From an uncultured Megasphaera sp. (GTDB lineage: Bacteria; Bacillota; Negativicutes; Veillonellales; Megasphaeraceae), in the NCBI GenBank assembly GCA_937895695.1, contig CALBLM010000093.1, positions 1-16,975 of the forward strand: 16,975 bases of DNA, given 5' to 3'. The number at the start of each line of letters is the position of its first letter. Position 1 is the stretch's first letter. Both the position numbers and the translations under genes were made by a program. Of this stretch, positions 15,744 to 16,975 are shown piece after piece. The notes under the pieces were generated by a model. It was given only the letters and a program-made list of their open reading frames with translations, had not been told where the DNA came from and did no database searches.

Positions 15744-16868
15744 TATACTTCCTGTTTTGCTAATTTCTTATTCTTTTCTTGTTGTAAATATCCTTCAATA
15801 AACATGTCCAAATCGCCATCCATCACAGCTTGAATATTACCGGTTTCTACATTCGTGCGATGATCTTTTACTAAGTTATAGGGATGGAATACATAGGAAC
15901 GAATTTGGCTGCCCCATTCAATGGCTTGATGAACACCGCCTATTTCAGCTTTTAATTTAGCCTGTTTTTCCTGTTCCAATTCAAACAACTTCGCTCTCAG
16001 ATATTTCATACACATTTCTTTATTTTGAAGCTGAGAACGTTCGTTTTGACACTGTACCACGATGCCTGTCGGTATATGTGTCATACGAACAGCTGAACTG
16101 GTCTTATTGACATGTTGTCCGCCTGCACCGGATGCCCGGAAATAATCCACACGAACATCATCCATGTTAATTTCTACATCCACGTCATCTGGCAATTCAG
16201 GCATAACATCTACGGCCGTAAAGGACGTATGGCGACGGGCTGCTGCATCGAATGGCGAAATACGTACCAGTCGATGGACGCCTTTTTCGGATTTTAAATA
16301 GCCATATGCATATTCACCGGTAATTGCAAAGGTTGCACTTTTAACGCCGGCTTCATCACCGGGCTGTAAATCCATTACTGTAATTTGATATCCATTCCGT
16401 TCTGCCCAGCGTGTATACATACGAATCAGCATTTGTGTCCAATCCTGGGCTTCTGTGCCGCCAGCACCAGCATGAAACGTAATAATCGCATTACACTTAT
16501 CGTACTCTCCGGAAAGAAGCATACGAACTTCGCGTTTTTCTACTTCTTTCACCAGTTCTTCATACTGACTTTCTATTTCCTCTGTCAGCGACGTATCGCC
16601 TTCTTCAATAGCCATATCTAAGTAATCCAAGGTATCTTGTACCTTCTGTACCAATGCTTTATGGCCTTCTACTTCGGTTTTTAAATTCGTTGCCTCTTGT
16701 GATATGGCTTTGGCTTTATCCGGATGATTCCAAAAATCCGGATCGCTCATTTGCATATCTAAATCCATAATTCGTTCTTCTTTTCGAGGTAAGCTAAAGT
16801 GAATCCCCGATTTCTTGTATTCTTTTTTGTAAATCTTCGAGGGGCTTACGCAGTTCTTCTAATAACAC
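15743..16868 (-). CDS. prfB: Peptide chain release factor 2, made by +1 frameshift
   Basis: RF2 releases polypeptides at UGA and UAA. The gene is in two frames. The first runs from GTG 16868 for 24 codons (starting LLEELRKPLEDLQ after the initiator) to an in-frame TAG at 16794-16796. The second continues in the +1 frame from AGC 16795 (SLPRKEERIMDLDMQM) to the stop at 15743. Joined, they give about 374 residues. In joined numbering the SPF anticodon-like motif is at 204-206 and GGQ at 249-251, within one residue of E. coli RF2, which supports the start and junction. The GTG start has GGTGAG just upstream; an ATG four codons earlier (16880) is possible. Without frameshifting, only an internal ATG (16768) would give an N-terminally short protein. 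The shift-site stop being TAG, not TGA, is unusual. Confidence 0.93.
16793..16810 (-). promoter_or_regulatory. prfB programmed +1 frameshift site, with UAG
   Basis: On the minus strand the slippery codon CTT (16797-16799) is followed by TAG and C (16793-16796). An SD-like GGGGA lies four bases upstream. The canonical arrangement is AGGGGG, three bases, CTT TGA C. Here both the stop codon and the spacer differ, while RF2-like sequence continues across the junction in the +1 frame. Confidence 0.85.
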
Positions 16869-16898
16869 AAGACTCACCATCTTTCATTAATCATATAC

Positions 16899-16904
16899 AT
16901 TATA
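16899..16904 (-). promoter_or_regulatory. Possible prfB -10 element
   Basis: A perfect TATAAT on the minus strand is placed to give a start near 16892, about 24 bases before the prfB GTG. No good -35 hexamer is found 16-18 bases upstream (GTAAGT at 17), so the promoter would be weak or activator-dependent. Confidence 0.4.
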
Positions 16905-16926
16905 AATTAGTTTTAGCAATCACTTA

Positions 16927-16967
16927 CTGTGGCTGACATATATTAGGGCGCGCCACAGCACGCCCTA
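16927..16967 (-). other. Two overlapping hairpins upstream of prfB
   Basis: Stem A pairs 58-67 with 44-53 (offset 16900) around a four-base loop: about 10 base pairs, GC-rich, with one G-U pair as minus-strand RNA. Stem B pairs CTGTGGC (16952-16958, minus strand) with GCCACAG (16927-16933). They share the CTGTGGC bases, so they exclude each other. No U-run follows either, so neither is a standard terminator. The 16869-16975 region contains no gene I can support. Confidence 0.45.
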
Positions 16968-16975
16968 TATGCTTA

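Noticed and set aside
15743..16768. prfB as a simple 341-residue gene starting at ATG 16768
   Set aside because: The RF2-like N-terminal helix is encoded in the adjacent frame, residue numbering of SPF and GGQ fits only the joined product, and the internal ATG has only a weak AAGAAG upstream.
16944..16967. GC-rich hairpin as a rho-independent terminator
   Set aside because: It is followed by mixed sequence on both strands, with no run of T, so the canonical terminator rule is not met.

Overview
The window is one strand-coherent stretch of bacterial chromosome. All 18 genes I can support lie on the minus strand, so it reads from the right edge (16975) to the left edge (1). Intergenic gaps are mostly under 20 bases, with many start/stop overlaps. 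The gene set points to Negativicutes, the outer-membrane-bearing Firmicutes, probably a Veillonellales relative: moderately AT-rich DNA, a Firmicutes-type obgE-yhbY-proBA-nadD-yqeK-LCP-rsfS cluster, and csaB next to a DUF5693 membrane protein and FtsEX. The genus call is inference. I see no mobile element, CRISPR array, tRNA or rRNA.

Right half (about 7843-16975): translation termination, then envelope and division genes. The order is prfB (RF2, split by a +1 frameshift), a DUF2993/LmeA-like lipoidal-ligand-binding-type protein, a large DUF5693 polytopic membrane protein, csaB (polysaccharide pyruvyltransferase), ftsE, ftsX, a coiled-coil M23 peptidase in the EnvC/CwlO-partner position, and a CtpA-type S41 protease. 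The middle three look like a surface-glycan module. FtsEX with the M23 protein and CtpA looks like a division and cell-wall hydrolysis module.

A 215-base gap (7628-7842) holds the best promoter in the window (TTTACA-17-TAAAAT). It drives the left half: obgE, yhbY, proB, proA, a 53-codon membrane mini-ORF, nadD, yqeK, a divergent LytR-CpsA-Psr protein, rsfS and a CvfB-like S1 protein that reaches the left edge. ObgE, YhbY and RsfS all act on the large ribosomal subunit, ProBA start proline synthesis, and NadD makes NAD.

The most unusual signal is the prfB frameshift site. The in-frame stop there reads CTT TAG C rather than the usual CTT TGA C. RF2 does not read UAG, so the textbook RF2 autoregulation would not work as described. 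Other items to check are two mutually exclusive hairpins upstream of prfB, the 53-codon ORF between proA and nadD, an LCP protein lacking usual active-site residues, and repeats plus a possible leader ORF upstream of obgE.
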